DNA of 64,000 nucleotides from Chitinophaga ginsengisoli (GTDB lineage Bacteria; Bacteroidota; Bacteroidia; Chitinophagales; Chitinophagaceae): the NCBI RefSeq assembly GCF_003014595.1, contig NZ_PYGK01000014.1, positions 174,749 through 238,748 on the forward strand, given 5' to 3'. The notes below the pieces were generated by a model. It was given only the letters and a program-made list of their open reading frames with translations. It did no database searches and had not been told where the DNA came from. Of this stretch, positions 1-9,706 are shown piece after piece (position 1 is the first letter of the stretch; each line of letters opens with the position of its first letter). A program made the position numbers and the translations under genes.

Positions 1-1
1 A

Positions 2-3000
2 TTCAGGTATGCACCTGCTGCTCATACATCAACTAAGATCAGCTTTAAAGCAACAGAGAATGCGCCCGTTGTATCCATTGCAGAAGACCCTGCCGGCAAC
101 ATCTGGATACTGCATGCAGACGGACTGCTGCAAAGAATGGACAGCCGCAGTCTTGCAATTGTTTACCAGGTACAGATGCCCGAACAGAATGGCAGCAGCA
201 AACAGCAGGACTACCAGATGATGGCCGACAAAGACGGAGATCTCTGGATTTTCAGCAATACGGATGTACTGGGTATTTATTATTACAATCAACACAATGC
301 CACCTTCACACATTATAACCAGAATACCGGCACGGTAAGGCTCAACACGAATATTGTAAGAGGTGTGGTACAAGATAACCAGGGACTGATCTGGATAGGC
401 ACAGATCATGGCGGATTGAATATCATCGACAAACAAAAACAATCTATACAGTACCTCCTTAACAATAGTGAAAATCCTAAGAGTCTGAGTCAAAATAGTA
501 TCAACGCCCTGTACCGTGATAACTCCGGTATTATATGGATCGGTACTTATAAGAAAGGCATCTGCTATTACCACGAAAATATTGTTAAGTTCCCTTTATA
601 CCAGCACCAGGTATTTGCAGCCAATAGTCTTCCTTATGATGACGTAAACCGTTTTGCAGAAGATGCAAAGGGCAACCTCTGGATCGGTACCAATGGCGGT
701 GGATTGATCTACTTTGACCGCCAGCATAATACATTCAAACAGTACCTGCATGAAGCAGGTAATCCCAATACACCCAGCGGTAATGTGATTGTGAGCCTCT
801 GGATAGACCGTGCGCAGAAATTGTGGATCGGCTCTTATTTCGGTGGACTGGATTGTTTTGACGGCAGCCGTTTTATCCACTATAAAAACGACCCTGCAGA
901 TCCCAATAGCCTCAGTGATAACAGCGTCTGGGAAATCTTTGAAGATAGTCAGCAGCGCCTATGGGTAGGTACATTAGGCGGAGGCTTGAACATACTTGAC
1001 AGGGCTACCGGTAAGTTCCAGCGCTTTACCAACGGCGTGTCTCTGCGATCGCCTTATATAGCGGCCATAATGGAAGACAGGACCGGCAATATCTGGATAG
1101 GTACTTCGGATGGTATGGATGTCATGAACAAAGCGGGTAAGTTCACACACTACGGTACCATCGACAAACAACCGGATGGCCTGAGCAACAAGAACGTCAT
1201 CTGTATGTTCGAAGATAGCCGCGGACTGATATGGGTAGGTACACACGAAGGATTGAACCTGTATGATCCTGCAACGAAAAAGATACGCATACTGCGAAAG
1301 GAAGATGGTTTGCCAGACAACATTGTGCTGAACATCCTGGAAGATAAGAACAAAACACTGTGGATGAGTACCTCCAATGGTATATCCAATCTCAGTATAC
1401 AGGAGAAATCCGGAGGATATATCTTTCACTTCAAAAACTATGATGAATCTGACGGATTACAGGGAAGAGAGTTCAATGAAAATGCCGCTTTAGAGACCAG
1501 CAAAGGAGAACTGATCTTCGGAGGTGGTAATGGTTTCAATCTCTTTTATCCGCATTCCATTGCTATTAATCGGAGTATACCTCCCATCGTCTTCACCGAC
1601 TTCCAGATCTTCAATAAAAGTATGACGCCCGGAGAAACCATCAATGGACGTATATTGTTGCAACAATCTATCACACAGACAAAAAAGATCACTTTAAAAT
1701 ACAGGGAGAATGTATTCTCCATTTCCTTTGCGGCATTGAATTACTTCCATCCGGAGAAGAATCAGTATGCCTATATGCTGGAAGGATTCAACAATGAATG
1801 GCTCACTGCAGATGGCAGTCTCCGTAAAGCGACTTATACCAACCTGGACCCCGGAGAATATACCTTCCGGGTGAAGGCATCCAACAATGACGGCGTATGG
1901 ACGCCTGCTCCCGTGGAGTTACATATCACCATACTTCCTCCTTTCTGGAGAACACCGCTGGCATTTATACTGTATGTACTGCTCATTATAGGCGCCCTGA
2001 TACTGGCAAGAAGGATTGTATTGGAAAGGGAAAGACTGCGTGCCCGTATTGAGCAGGAGAAACAGGAAGCACAGCGCATACATGAACTGGATGCATTAAA
2101 GATCCGCTTCTTCACCAACGTCAGCCATGAGTTCAGGACACCACTGAGCCTCATCATCACGCCGCTGGAAAAGATCCTGGGCAAGGGCCTGGAGAATAAT
2201 TTGCAGCAGCAGCTGGTACTGATACAACGTAATGCCCGCCGCCTGCTCAATCTCGTTAATCAGCTGCTTGATTTCCGCAAGATGGAGGTACAGGAGATCA
2301 AGCTATACACCAGCGAAGGAGATATTGTTGCATTTATAAAAGAGCTGACCACTTCTTTCTCTGACCTGTCGGAAAAGAAACAGATACACCTGGACTTTCA
2401 TAGCAGCATCAAAGAGCTACACATGTTATATGATCCGGATAAGATAGAAAAGATCATCTTTAACCTGTTAAGCAATGCGTTTAAGTTCACACCGGAACAG
2501 GGGAATATCTCTGTGGATGTTCAACTGCAACATGGGTCGGTGTTGGCTATTATGGTGAAGGATACTGGTATCGGCATTCCTCAGGAACAGCAGGAGCGGA
2601 TCTTTGAAAGGTTCTTCCAGCATGACATTCCTGGCTCTATGGTGAATCAGGGCAGTGGTATTGGTCTGAGTATCACACGTGAGTTTGTGAAGCTGCATGG
2701 CGGTAGCATCTCTGTTGATAGTGCGCCTGGTATGGGTAGCTGCTTTACCATCCTGCTGCCTGTACAGGGTATATCCGGCAAGCCTGTTACCACGGCGCCG
2801 GAAAAAACAGCGATCATGTCTGCGGCGCCTGTCAGGGAGACAGTTCCTGTGACATATACCGGCAAGAAACCGGTTTTATTACTGATAGAGGATAGTGAAG
2901 ATTTCAGATTCTATCTAAAGGACAACCTGAGTGTCCACTTTCATATCATCGATGCACCTAATGGACAGATAGGATGGAACATCCTGCAACAAACAGTTCC

Positions 3001-3616
3001 TAACCTGGTGGTCAGCGATGTGAATATGCCGGAGATGGATGGCCTGGAGCTTTGTCGCAGGATACGACAGCAGCAACGCCTGGCGCATTTACCGGTCATT
3101 CTGCTTACCGCACGTGCCTCAGAAGAAGATCAGCTGGAAGCGCTGGATAATGGGGCTACAGACTATATCACCAAACCATTCAACTATGAGGTATTGTTGT
3201 CGCGCATCCGTAATATCATTACACAGCAGGCATCACTGAAGAAAACCTTCCAGCAACATATTGATGCACATCCGGAAGAAATAGCTATCTCTTCACAGGA
3301 TGAGCTATTCATCCAACAGGCCTTGCAGATTGTTGAAAAGAATATATCCAACCCGGATTTCTCTGTAGAAGAACTAAGCAGGGAACTGCATATGAGCCGG
3401 GTATCTGCGTATAAGAAACTGTTATCCCTTACGGGGAAACCGCCGCTTGAATTCATACGTTCCATCCGCCTGAAAAGGGCGGCTCAATTACTGGGTAAAA
3501 GTCAATTGACGGTGGCTGAGGTAGCATATGAGGTAGGATTCAATAATCCTAAGTATTTTGCAAAGTATTTCAAACTGGAATACGGCGTGTTACCATCCGC
3601 TTATAAGAACACTTAA
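2..3616 (+). CDS. Hybrid two-component system sensor/regulator (HTCS), 5' end outside window
   Basis: The reading frame is open to the first base of the window, so the true start lies upstream; 1204 residues are visible. The N-terminal part is a periplasmic two-component-type beta-propeller with many repeats of the GLIWIGT type, followed by a Y_Y_Y domain and one membrane segment near bases 1945-2010. Next come a HisKA domain (motif SHEFRTPLSLI, phospho-His codon at 2126), a HATPase (DTGIGIP, GSGIGLSI), a receiver domain (Asp codon at 3017 in SDVNMPEMDG) and a C-terminal AraC-type HTH. This order is that of Bacteroidota HTCS proteins, which sense an oligosaccharide in the periplasm and activate a polysaccharide utilisation locus. 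The nearest candidate target is the GH31-SusCD locus 3 kb downstream, although unrelated genes lie between, so the link is inferred. An ATG at 137 lies inside the propeller and is not the start. Confidence 0.96.
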   Translation, partial: FRYAPAAHTSTKISFKATENAPVVSIAEDPAGNIWILHADGLLQRMDSRSLAIVYQVQMPEQNGSSKQQDYQMMADKDGDLWIFSNTDVLGIYYYNQHNATFTHYNQNTGTVRLNTNIVRGVVQDNQGLIWIGTDHGGLNIIDKQKQSIQYLLNNSENPKSLSQNSINALYRDNSGIIWIGTYKKGICYYHENIVKFPLYQHQVFAANSLPYDDVNRFAEDAKGNLWIGTNGGGLIYFDRQHNTFKQYLHEAGNPNTPSGNVIVSLWIDRAQKLWIGSYFGGLDCFDGSRFIHYKNDPADPNSLSDNSVWEIFEDSQQRLWVGTLGGGLNILDRATGKFQRFTNGVSLRSPYIAAIMEDRTGNIWIGTSDGMDVMNKAGKFTHYGTIDKQPDGLSNKNVICMFEDSRGLIWVGTHEGLNLYDPATKKIRILRKEDGLPDNIVLNILEDKNKTLWMSTSNGISNLSIQEKSGGYIFHFKNYDESDGLQGREFNENAALETSKGELIFGGGNGFNLFYPHSIAINRSIPPIVFTDFQIFNKSMTPGETINGRILLQQSITQTKKITLKYRENVFSISFAALNYFHPEKNQYAYMLEGFNNEWLTADGSLRKATYTNLDPGEYTFRVKASNNDGVWTPAPVELHITILPPFWRTPLAFILYVLLIIGALILARRIVLERERLRARIEQEKQEAQRIHELDALKIRFFTNVSHEFRTPLSLIITPLEKILGKGLENNLQQQLVLIQRNARRLLNLVNQLLDFRKMEVQEIKLYTSEGDIVAFIKELTTSFSDLSEKKQIHLDFHSSIKELHMLYDPDKIEKIIFNLLSNAFKFTPEQGNISVDVQLQHGSVLAIMVKDTGIGIPQEQQERIFERFFQHDIPGSMVNQGSGIGLSITREFVKLHGGSISVDSAPGMGSCFTILLPVQGISGKPVTTAPEKTAIMSAAPVRETVPVTYTGKKPVLLLIEDSEDFRFYLKDNLSVHFHIIDAPNGQIGWNILQQTVPNLVVSDVNMPEMDGLELCRRIRQQQRLAHLPVILLTARASEEDQLEALDNGATDYITKPFNYEVLLSRIRNIITQQASLKKTFQQHIDAHPEEIAISSQDELFIQQALQIVEKNISNPDFSVEELSRELHMSRVSAYKKLLSLTGKPPLEFIRSIRLKRAAQLLGKSQLTVAEVAYEVGFNNPKYFAKYFKLEYGVLPSAYKNT

Positions 3617-3628
3617 AAACTGATCGCT

Positions 3629-4192
3629 ATGCAGGCATTTCTTAACAAACTGGACAGTCATCTGGCAGGTAAAAGAGCTGCTTATTATGCTACGTTACAA
3701 CCGGGACTTTCAACAGAAGCAATAACAGCCCTTGAAAAGAAATTTAATGTAACGATTCCTGCAGACCTTCGTGCATTATACCAATGGAAGAACGGGCAGC
3801 GTGATGATTCTTATGAGGCATTTGTCAATAATTCCATGTTCCTGTCGCTGGAGCATGCCTTATCCACAGCCGAGGAGCATACATCCATGATAGGCACTGA
3901 CTTCGAGCTGGAGAACTGGTGGCATCCTGCATGGATACCCATCTTTGATAATGGTGGTGGCGACTGTATTTGTTATGATACTGCGGGTGTATTTACCGGC
4001 ATCCGGGGACAGATCATTGAGTTCTGGCATGCGGACAATGACAGGAACACTATCGCACCAGATCTTACCAGCTTTATTACTTCCCTTAATCACCTGTATG
4101 ATACGACTGCTGCGGAAGACTTCGATGAATACTTCGAAGTAAAAGCGCCTGAGGGATATCCTAAGGGCAATTATGCAGGAGAAGCGGAATGA
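3629..4192 (+). CDS. SMI1/KNR4 family protein
   Basis: 187 residues. The sequence has the SMI1/KNR4 (SUKH) pattern: an N-terminal helix with LEKKFNVTIPADLRALYQWKNGQ, given here as LEKKF, IPADLRALYQWKNGQ, then a central strand block with WIPIFDNGGGDCICYDT and an acidic tail. No signal peptide is present, so it should be cytoplasmic. Family members include immunity proteins of polymorphic toxins and general cell-wall or stress adaptors; no toxin gene is visible beside it, so an immunity role is not supported. It starts 12 bases after the HTCS stop and ends one base before the convergent gene at 4194, so it may be co-transcribed with the HTCS. Confidence 0.85.
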   Translation: MQAFLNKLDSHLAGKRAAYYATLQPGLSTEAITALEKKFNVTIPADLRALYQWKNGQRDDSYEAFVNNSMFLSLEHALSTAEEHTSMIGTDFELENWWHPAWIPIFDNGGGDCICYDTAGVFTGIRGQIIEFWHADNDRNTIAPDLTSFITSLNHLYDTTAAEDFDEYFEVKAPEGYPKGNYAGEAE

Positions 4193-4193
4193 T

Positions 4194-5270
4194 CTAGCAA
4201 AGCGTTTCCGGGAGATGGTATGTCCTTACTTCGCCGGAGTTGTGCGTCAACAGCAACTGATGTTGCTTCGTCAATGCTACTGTGACAATTTCTCCGGCGT
4301 AGTCAATGACTTCATTGGATTTAGTAGTAGGCCGGCCAGCCATATCGTAGGCCCTGATCTCACAACCTTCGGGCATGAGTTCTCCGGTACAGTTTAAACT
4401 CTCCCTGTCTATCAGTAACAACCTGCCAAAGCGGGTAAATGTCAGCAGTGTTTTGTCATTCACATACAAGACTACATATTCAACGTTGTCGCCGTCATCT
4501 GTAGTGGGGTATTCATTTCTTTCGGCGAACAGCTCATCCCGTTCTAATATCGCCGTCTTTCTTATTTCCGGGAATGAGAACAGTTCAATCCCATCTTCAT
4601 GATGAGGAGCTGTCACAAACTCTTTCCCATCAGGAGAAAAGCTACCCATGATCCTGTCATGGCATTCGGATAGTTCTTCACAGCTGATCTTCCCATCTTC
4701 TAATCGCACGCGATAAAACAGGCTGGCATCCTGTCCGGCGGCCGCCTCCACAATCATCGCGTAATTATCCGGTGTTGGGTAGAACATGTAATTATAGTCC
4801 TGGTTTCCATCCATCATCCAGGTATCTATTATTTTATAATCGCATGCGCTTACTGTATACAGGATATCATTCTCCAATGTAGAACTGCCCGGAACAATAA
4901 ACCAGATCAGTTGTCCATCGGAAGAAAAAGCACAAGGCGATCCGAGGAACTTCCCCCATGGCTCATGCGAAAATGCCCACAACAAATTAGCATCGAGGTC
5001 TAATATGCGTATGGTTTCATTGCCGGAAAGTGCCATCATCTTTCCATCCGGGCTTGCAGTGATCATACAGTTGACGTAATTGATCGTCTGTGCCTGCAGG
5101 TCTTTCTTCCAGATTTGATTGAAGGAGCTATCCAGTCGGATGACGTGCGGATCTTTGTTGAAATTAAGCAGATATCCACCGTCCGCAAGTTCTGTTATAC
5201 AGATGGGGTTGGCTTCCAAGGCTAACCGTTGATGGATATTGAGTGGTATTTGTGTAAATATATTTCCCAT
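4194..5270 (-). CDS. WD40-like beta-propeller protein, function unknown
   Basis: 358 residues with no signal peptide. The chain is built from repeated strands with SPDGKMMALSG, FSSDGQLIWF and FSPDGKEFVTAP, which are typical of WD40/TolB-like propeller blades. These proteins normally act as binding scaffolds; no catalytic motif is visible. It is convergent with the SMI1/KNR4 gene, with a one-base gap, and divergent from the VOC gene at 5448. No partner can be named from context. Confidence 0.7.
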   Translation of the reverse strand: MGNIFTQIPLNIHQRLALEANPICITELADGGYLLNFNKDPHVIRLDSSFNQIWKKDLQAQTINYVNCMITASPDGKMMALSGNETIRILDLDANLLWAFSHEPWGKFLGSPCAFSSDGQLIWFIVPGSSTLENDILYTVSACDYKIIDTWMMDGNQDYNYMFYPTPDNYAMIVEAAAGQDASLFYRVRLEDGKISCEELSECHDRIMGSFSPDGKEFVTAPHHEDGIELFSFPEIRKTAILERDELFAERNEYPTTDDGDNVEYVVLYVNDKTLLTFTRFGRLLLIDRESLNCTGELMPEGCEIRAYDMAGRPTTKSNEVIDYAGEIVTVALTKQHQLLLTHNSGEVRTYHLPETLC

Positions 5271-5447
5271 AAACTCCTGGTACCTGTAAGTTAATGGTAA
5301 TATTCGAAATTTTAAGGCTCAGTATGGTACATCGCGATGAAAATTAATACTGTCCTAATCTACCCTTATAGATGTCTTCTTCACACCGCTTTTGTAAAAA
5401 TTTCTAAGGGTAAGTTTGTTGTATCAACGTACCTAAAAACTACTGTT

Positions 5448-5918
5448 ATGCAAAAGATCACTCCTTTCTTATGGTTCGATACCCAGGCGGAAGAGGCAGT
5501 AAAACTGTATACTTCCCTTTTTAAGCATTCATCTATCGGAAAGATCAGCCGTTACCCTCCGGGCCTTCCCGGGCAGGAAGGGAAAGTAATGACGGTGGAG
5601 TTCAAGCTGGATGGGCAAGACTTTATAGCCCTCAATGGCGGTCCGCACTATTCTTTTACACCTGCTGTGTCTATGTTTATTAAATGTGAAACACAGGAAG
5701 AAGTGGACAGGCTATGGGCTGCCCTTTCAGAAGGTGGTACCATAGAGCAATGCGGATGGCTGCGGGATAAGTTTGGCTTGTCCTGGCAGGTAGTACCTAA
5801 TGGCTTACAGGAGTTGCTGCAGGATAAAGATCCGGGGAGAGCGCAGCGAGCGGCTACGGCGATGATGAAGATGAAGAAACTGGATATTGGAGCGCTGGAA
5901 GAAGCGGCAATGGGATGA
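5448..5918 (+). CDS. VOC-fold protein of the PhnB / 3-demethylubiquinone methyltransferase-like (PF06983) type
   Basis: 156 residues from the ATG at 5448. An in-frame extension to 5337 exists, but the protein family begins at MQKITPFLWFD, so 5448 is preferred. The visible pattern is the glyoxalase-like betaalphabeta fold: ITPFLWFDTQAEEAVKLYTS, then VEFKLDGQDFIALNGG, and WLRDKFGLSWQVVP near residue 105-118. Bacterial members are widespread and mostly uncharacterised despite the old methyltransferase name; no SAM-binding motif is present, so methyltransferase activity should not be assumed. It ends at a strong terminator shared with the convergent HAD gene. Confidence 0.85.
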   Translation: MQKITPFLWFDTQAEEAVKLYTSLFKHSSIGKISRYPPGLPGQEGKVMTVEFKLDGQDFIALNGGPHYSFTPAVSMFIKCETQEEVDRLWAALSEGGTIEQCGWLRDKFGLSWQVVPNGLQELLQDKDPGRAQRAATAMMKMKKLDIGALEEAAMG

Positions 5919-5939
5919 AAGCCTGCTTATGAGAAATAG

Positions 5940-5972
5940 AAAAGCCTGCCGGTTAAAGCGGCAGGCTTTTTA
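5940..5972 (+). terminator. Bidirectional intrinsic terminator between the VOC and HAD genes
   Basis: A 12-bp perfect stem (AAAAGCCTGCCG, then loop GTTAAAG, then the reverse complement) runs from 5940 to 5970 and is followed by T-rich sequence. On the other strand the stem is also followed by T residues. The stop codon of the minus-strand HAD gene (5953) lies inside the hairpin. Confidence 0.9.
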
Positions 5973-6405
5973 TTGTCTTCAATACATTACTCACCCAATC
6001 TGCATCCTGCTCCTCCACAATGAACGTCCTGAAATTCAACCGGACTCCCTCCTGAGCTACCCCGGGCGAATCATCAATATGCAGATCAATATCGAATGCA
6101 GGCGGCAACTTGGATACTGTACCTGCCCCGCCTGATAATGTTTTGTCATGTACTGTTTTGTTAATGATCTTATCCAACCGTATACCGTAAGACAAGAAAA
6201 GCCATCTGATATAAGCAGGTGATCGCAGCGAGGTGGTGTAAATGTAAATTTTACAATCCTGCTCCCTTAAGGCCTTCATCAATGTCAGGGTACCCGTCCT
6301 GAGCTTCTCGCGGCTCACCAGCCGATGCCAGAACCGTTGTGACTCTGTCGGAAATCGTTTCATGCCCGGGATCAGGGTGTCATCCAGATCAAAAGAAATT
6401 GTCAT
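5953..6405 (-). CDS. Small HAD-superfamily phosphatase-like protein
   Basis: 150 residues. The N terminus carries the HAD motif I, FDLDDTLI, with the nucleophile and acid/base aspartates at positions 5 and 7 of the chain's start. A second motif, IYIYTTS, supplies the motif II Ser/Thr, and HIDDSPGV near residue 110 fits motif IV. No cap domain of any size is visible, so the enzyme is a minimal core that may act on a macromolecular or small phosphorylated substrate. The gene is single, convergent with the VOC gene and divergent from the GH31 gene. Substrate unknown. Confidence 0.82.
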   Translation of the reverse strand: MTISFDLDDTLIPGMKRFPTESQRFWHRLVSREKLRTGTLTLMKALREQDCKIYIYTTSLRSPAYIRWLFLSYGIRLDKIINKTVHDKTLSGGAGTVSKLPPAFDIDLHIDDSPGVAQEGVRLNFRTFIVEEQDADWVSNVLKTIKSLPL

Positions 6406-6739
6406 GAGGTTCTAATGCTTTGTCATGCTTTCATACAAGTTACAAGACAATACGCTTCAATCCATTAATGGGGAATAAAAATAAAACATGACACAGTCAA
6501 TTACTCATGACTGATCTCAGGGGCTCATTTTAAGCACCTGCCTTAACAAATCATACCCTTCCTTTTATCAAACCCCACCTTCCCCACCATCAACTGGTTA
6601 ACATTTGTACCCCTAATCACAAACAATCCCCTCCCCTGGGTCTTAAAGGGGACTGTTAAATTTGCCTCAACACGTTAGCAATAGAAACTATTGATAATAT
6701 ATTCTATCGGCTGCCAACAATAATTATCAGATCAATTCC
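6406..6739. other. Intergenic region between divergent HAD and GH31 genes
   Basis: 334 bases without a gene. It must contain promoters for both divergent genes. Two small features stand out: a 6-bp inverted repeat CAGTCA/TGACTG around 6497-6516 and a TAAATTTG box at 6657. Nothing else was recognised. Confidence 0.6.
6657..6664 (+). promoter_or_regulatory. Candidate Bacteroidota -7 box for the GH31-SusCD operon
   Basis: TAAATTTG matches the Bacteroidota -7 consensus TAnnTTTG and lies 76 bases before the GH31 start. No good TTTG -33 element is seen at the usual distance of about 19 bases upstream, which would fit a promoter that needs an activator such as the HTCS. This is a pattern match only. 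Confidence 0.35.
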
Positions 6740-9601
6740 ATGGATATGAAGAAAAAGAGACTACTCCCGGTCCTGGCGTTTACCTTTTGCATACAGTTCT
6801 GCTATGCAGGAAAAATTGAGAGATTTAAGGATGGTTTACTCGTACGGTTAGAAAAGACTACCGCCGGAGGAGTTAAACAGGTAAGGTTACAGGTAATTAA
6901 TGACAACATTATCAGGGTAACTGCCAGCCCGGCAGATTCCATTTCCGGAACACCCAGCCTCATGGCCGTGATAACCGGTACCCGGGAAGTAAAATGGACC
7001 AGTGAGGAGAAAAACAACCAGGCTACATTAAAGACAGGCGCATTAACAGCCAGTATTGATCTGACTACCGGAGAAGTGGTATTCAGGGATCTTAAAGGAC
7101 AGGTGATCCTGCAGGAAAAACAGGGAGGCGGAAAGACCTTCACCCCTGCCGTGATTGATGGCAAGCCGCTTTATAAATTACAGCAGGTATTTGAGTCACC
7201 TGCGGGTGAGGCATTCTATGGACTGGGTCAACACCAGACAGGGTTAATGAACTATAAAGACCAGGACGTGGACCTGACCCAGTACAACTCCGTAGCTGTG
7301 ATACCCTTCCTGGTATCCAGCAGGCACTATGGTATACTGTGGGACAACTACTCTATTACCCGCTTCGGAGATGACAGACCTTATGAAGAACTGGGCAGTC
7401 TCCAGCTATCTGATAAAAATGGGAAAGCCGGTGGCCTGACTGCTACGTATGCGATGCGTAATAAACCAGACAGCATCTTCCTGCAAAGACAGGAGTCGCT
7501 GATCGATTTTACCTTTCTGCCCGATCTGAAGAAAATGCCGGCGGGCTACCGAATGGAAAAAGGTGTGATCACCTGGGAAGGAGATATCACGTCTCAGACT
7601 GGCGGACAGGAGAAATTCTTTATGACAGGCTCCGGTTACATCAAGGTATGGATAGACGGGCAGTTGAAACTTGACAAATGGAGGGAAGGATGGAACCCTG
7701 GTCCTTCTGTATTCCGTCATGAGCTGGACAAGGGAAAGAAATACAAATTTAAGGTGGAATGGATCCCTGAATCCGACCAGGCGTTTGTTTCTGTAAAACA
7801 TCTCTCCCCTACTCCCGCAAAGCTGCAGAACAAAGCAGCGCTGACGTCAGAGGCAGGCGAAAAGATAGACTATTATTTTGTATACGGCCAGCAGACAGAT
7901 GATGTTATCAATGGCTATCGTGCTATCACGGGTAAAGCCGCCATTGTTCCAAAATGGGCATTGGGCTACTGGCAAAGCCGGGAACGTTATAAGACACAAC
8001 GTGATGTGATCGGCACAGTCCAGGAATTCCGCAAAAGGCAGATCCCTCTGGACAATATTGTAATGGACTGGTCTTACTGGAAAGAAGATGCCTGGGGTAG
8101 CCAGGAATTCGATCCGCAGCGTTTTCCAGATGCAAAAGGCATGATAGATTCCCTACATGATATCTATCATACTCACTTCATGATATCAGCCTGGCCTAAG
8201 TTCTATAAGGATATTCCGAACTATAAGCTCTTTAATGATAATGGCTGGCTCTATAAACAAAGCATTAACGATGGTATCAGGGACTGGATTGGCAAGGGCT
8301 ATGTATCTACTTTCTATGATGCATTTAATCCCGGCGCCCGTAAGCTGTTCTGGCAACTGCTCAGCAAACACCTCTTCAGTAAAGGCGTGGATGCCTGGTG
8401 GCTGGATGCTACAGAACCAGATGTGCTGTCCAACGCCACTATCGACTACCGCAAACAATTGATGAATCCTACTGCGCTGGGACCATCTACACAATACTTC
8501 AATTCTTATGCCCTCATGAATGCGAAAGGCATCTATGAAGGTCAGCGTCAGGAGAAACCAGACCAGCGCGTATTCATATTGACACGTTCTGCCTATGCCG
8601 GCATGCAACGCTTCGGTGCAGCTACCTGGAGTGGAGACATTGCCGCCCGCTTTGATGAACTGGCAAGACAGATACCAGCGGGACTGAATTTCGGTTTGTC
8701 TGGCATGCCTTACTGGACAACAGATATCGGAGGATTTTATGTGGAGGATAAATACGACCAACCTGATCCGCAGGGGGCTGATCTCCAGGAATGGAGAGAG
8801 CTGAACACCCGTTGGTTCCAGTACGGTTCATTCTGTCCACTGTTCCGCTCGCATGGACAGTATCCTTATCGCGAGCCGTTTAACATTGCGCCGGAAAATA
8901 GTGTCGAATTGACATCAATGATCTATTATGATAAGCTACGTTATCGTTTGATGCCGTATATTTATTCTCTTGCAGGACATACCTATCATCGTGGATATAC
9001 CATGATGCGTGGCCTGATCATGGATTTCGACAAGGATACAGCTGTCAGGAACATCGGTGATCAGTTTATGTTTGGTCCTGCGCTGCTGGTCAATCCGGTA
9101 TATACTTATAAAGCACGCAGTCGTAAACTATATCTCCCTGCCAATGCCGGCTGGTATGATCTTTACAACGGTACTTATAATGAAGGTGGACAATACATTA
9201 CCGCGGATGCTCCGCTGGATAGAATCCCCGTATATATAAAAGCAGGCAGCATTGTTCCTTTCGGTCCGGCTATGCAATACACCGCACAGCGTCCGGCCGA
9301 TACGATCACATTATATGTATATACAGGAGCTAATGGAAAATTCACACTCTACGAAGATGAGGGTGTCAACTATAATTACGAAAAAGGGCAATACAGTACC
9401 ATCAACCTCACATACGATGAAGCAGGCCAGACGCTGACAATAGGCAAGCGGGAAGGTAATTTCCCGGGCATGTTGCAGCATAGGACCTTCCGTATTGTGA
9501 GAGCAGGGAAGGATAAACCAGTGAGCATGGATTTCGACAACAGGAATGCAACCGTTGTGCTGTATGACGGTACAGCCAAAAAGATATCATTAAAAAATTA
9601 A
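6740..9601 (+). CDS. Glycoside hydrolase family 31 with PA14 insert, probable alpha-xylosidase
   Basis: 953 residues with a signal peptide (MKKKRLLPVLAFTFCIQFCYAG). An N-terminal GH31 beta-domain is interrupted at about residues 255-365 by a PA14-like module (GSGYIKVWIDGQLKLDKW). The catalytic barrel starts at ALGYWQSRERYKTQ; WWLDATEPD places the nucleophile at D556 and TWSGDIAARF the acid/base at D633. The PA14 insert, the YWQSRERYKTQ start and the length match GH31 alpha-xylosidases acting on xyloglucan oligosaccharides, so release of alpha-xylose is the best guess; an alpha-glucosidase cannot be excluded. It is the first gene of the locus, 105 bases before the SusC gene, and acts in the periplasm or at the surface. 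Confidence 0.88.
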   Translation: MDMKKKRLLPVLAFTFCIQFCYAGKIERFKDGLLVRLEKTTAGGVKQVRLQVINDNIIRVTASPADSISGTPSLMAVITGTREVKWTSEEKNNQATLKTGALTASIDLTTGEVVFRDLKGQVILQEKQGGGKTFTPAVIDGKPLYKLQQVFESPAGEAFYGLGQHQTGLMNYKDQDVDLTQYNSVAVIPFLVSSRHYGILWDNYSITRFGDDRPYEELGSLQLSDKNGKAGGLTATYAMRNKPDSIFLQRQESLIDFTFLPDLKKMPAGYRMEKGVITWEGDITSQTGGQEKFFMTGSGYIKVWIDGQLKLDKWREGWNPGPSVFRHELDKGKKYKFKVEWIPESDQAFVSVKHLSPTPAKLQNKAALTSEAGEKIDYYFVYGQQTDDVINGYRAITGKAAIVPKWALGYWQSRERYKTQRDVIGTVQEFRKRQIPLDNIVMDWSYWKEDAWGSQEFDPQRFPDAKGMIDSLHDIYHTHFMISAWPKFYKDIPNYKLFNDNGWLYKQSINDGIRDWIGKGYVSTFYDAFNPGARKLFWQLLSKHLFSKGVDAWWLDATEPDVLSNATIDYRKQLMNPTALGPSTQYFNSYALMNAKGIYEGQRQEKPDQRVFILTRSAYAGMQRFGAATWSGDIAARFDELARQIPAGLNFGLSGMPYWTTDIGGFYVEDKYDQPDPQGADLQEWRELNTRWFQYGSFCPLFRSHGQYPYREPFNIAPENSVELTSMIYYDKLRYRLMPYIYSLAGHTYHRGYTMMRGLIMDFDKDTAVRNIGDQFMFGPALLVNPVYTYKARSRKLYLPANAGWYDLYNGTYNEGGQYITADAPLDRIPVYIKAGSIVPFGPAMQYTAQRPADTITLYVYTGANGKFTLYEDEGVNYNYEKGQYSTINLTYDEAGQTLTIGKREGNFPGMLQHRTFRIVRAGKDKPVSMDFDNRNATVVLYDGTAKKISLKN

Positions 9602-9643
9602 CCACTTACATGAAGAAAAAGAAGTATTAAAAACTAACACGTT

Positions 9644-9657
9644 GTGAATTTATTCAC
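9644..9657. promoter_or_regulatory. Palindrome upstream of SusC
   Basis: GTGAAT-TT-ATTCAC is a perfect 6-bp inverted repeat with a 2-base spacer, in the 105-base gap between GH31 and SusC and 50 bases before the SusC start. It could be an operator or a small RNA stem in the leader. No regulator is known for it. Confidence 0.35.
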
Positions 9658-9706
9658 GTTTTGACCATCGATAAAACCATCCCGTAACTACTAACATTCT
9701 AACATT

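Noticed and set aside
137..139. ATG as the start of the HTCS gene
   Set aside because: The propeller repeat continues upstream in frame to the window edge (EDPAGNIWILHADG), so the gene begins outside.
29..574. Antisense frames over the HTCS propeller repeats, and similar shadows over other large genes
   Set aside because: They mirror repetitive coding sequence on the opposite strand and have no domain or start context.
3860..3868. Third exact TTATCCACA box
   Set aside because: It lies inside the SMI1/KNR4 coding sequence and is isolated; one chance match per window is expected.
3629..4192. Immunity gene of a polymorphic toxin
   Set aside because: No toxin, Rhs/RHS repeat or secretion gene is adjacent; the family is broader than immunity proteins.
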